Assembly (NCBI RefSeq): GCF_014203155.1
Contig: NZ_JACHIK010000005.1
Span: forward strand, 217,872-281,871
Direction of reading: 5' to 3'
Source of the DNA: Shinella fusca
Lineage (GTDB): Bacteria > Pseudomonadota > Alphaproteobacteria > Rhizobiales > Rhizobiaceae
Length of the DNA: 64,000 bases
In this document: positions 63,851 to 64,000 of the stretch, one piece after another
Numbering within the stretch: position 1 is the stretch's first letter
Layout: every line of letters starts with the position of its first letter
Translations under genes and position numbers: made by a program
The notes under the pieces: generated by a model
The model's input: the letters and a program-made list of their open reading frames with translations, nothing else
Databases searched by the model: none
What the model was told of the DNA's origin: nothing

Positions 63851-64000
63851 TCAGTCGCCCGGCTCGTAGAAGGCCTTCAGCTCGGCCGTGCGCTTGCGCG
63901 TCAGGTCCGCAAGGCAGCCGGAAACCAGCATGGGCTCCATGGAGCCGCCCCGCGCCTCGAAGCCGGCGAGGTCGCACTGGCCGTCGCGGTAGCCGATCCA
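63851..64000 (-). CDS. DUF1311/LprI-like protein, 5' end outside window
   Basis: Only the last 49 codons are present: WIGYRDGQCDLAGFEARGGS, then a conserved Cys-containing GCLADLTRKRTAELK end. This is the typical C-terminus of DUF1311 (lysozyme-inhibitor LprI-like) proteins, which are exported. In rhizobia such a gene often lies among urease genes, so a urease cluster probably continues beyond the right edge. Confidence 0.72.
   Translation of the reverse strand, partial: WIGYRDGQCDLAGFEARGGSMEPMLVSGCLADLTRKRTAELKAFYEPGD

Overview
The window is high-GC DNA with dense operons, many 4-base start/stop overlaps and gene sets typical of the Rhizobiaceae: a BcsN-type cellulose operon, a SmoEFGK/MtlK sorbitol-mannitol operon, hmuSTUV with TonB, a PhyR-NepR-EcfG general stress locus, a reductive pyrimidine pathway, and intergenic palindromes of the rhizobial RIME kind. 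It looks like chromosomal DNA of a Shinella/Ensifer/Rhizobium/Agrobacterium-like alphaproteobacterium. I cannot name the species from sequence alone. No rRNA, tRNA, CRISPR array, transposase or phage gene was recognised.

Layout. 1-5.8 kb: the 3' part of a giant type I secreted calcium-binding protein, then a small exported protein and a binding-protein-like lipoprotein. 6.1-15.2 kb (minus): cellulose operon bcsN-bcsA-bcsB-TPR protein-GH6 endoglucanase. 15.2-16.8 kb: a decayed TetR gene and a glycosyltransferase. 17.1-20 kb: LacI regulator, Gfo/Idh/MocA oxidoreductase and ThuA-like protein with a LacI-type operator. 20-22.8 kb: TetR-SMR efflux pair with its operator, truncated haemoglobin, DUF423 and DUF2325 genes. 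23-28.5 kb: TonB, an exported protein and hmuSTUV for haem uptake and use. 28.5-32.8 kb: a DUF883/YqjE-like pair behind an EcfG-type promoter, then HWE kinase, ecfG, nepR and divergent phyR. 33.1-43.2 kb (minus): SorC regulator, smoEFGK transporter, sorbitol dehydrogenase, mannitol dehydrogenase, HAD phosphatase and FGGY kinase. 43.4-56.4 kb: pydA/pydB dihydropyrimidine dehydrogenase, ExoD-like protein, RutR-like regulator, amidohydrolase, dihydropyrimidinase, cupin, and an NMT1/THI5-type ABC transporter interrupted by a DUF559 gene beside a perfect 44-bp inverted repeat. 56.7-64 kb: RND efflux pair, Crp/Fnr regulator with an FNR box, diguanylate cyclase, and two genes of the kind found at urease loci at the right edge.

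Working together. The pyrimidine genes form a full route: uracil/thymine to dihydropyrimidine (PydAB), ring opening (dihydropyrimidinase), N-carbamoyl amino acid hydrolysis, with a probable importer and a TetR regulator whose likely operator lies in the divergent promoter region. The sugar-alcohol operon imports sorbitol/mannitol and oxidises them to fructose. The stress locus shows back-to-back EcfG-type promoters plus a third upstream of the DUF883 pair, which gives a readable piece of the general stress regulon.
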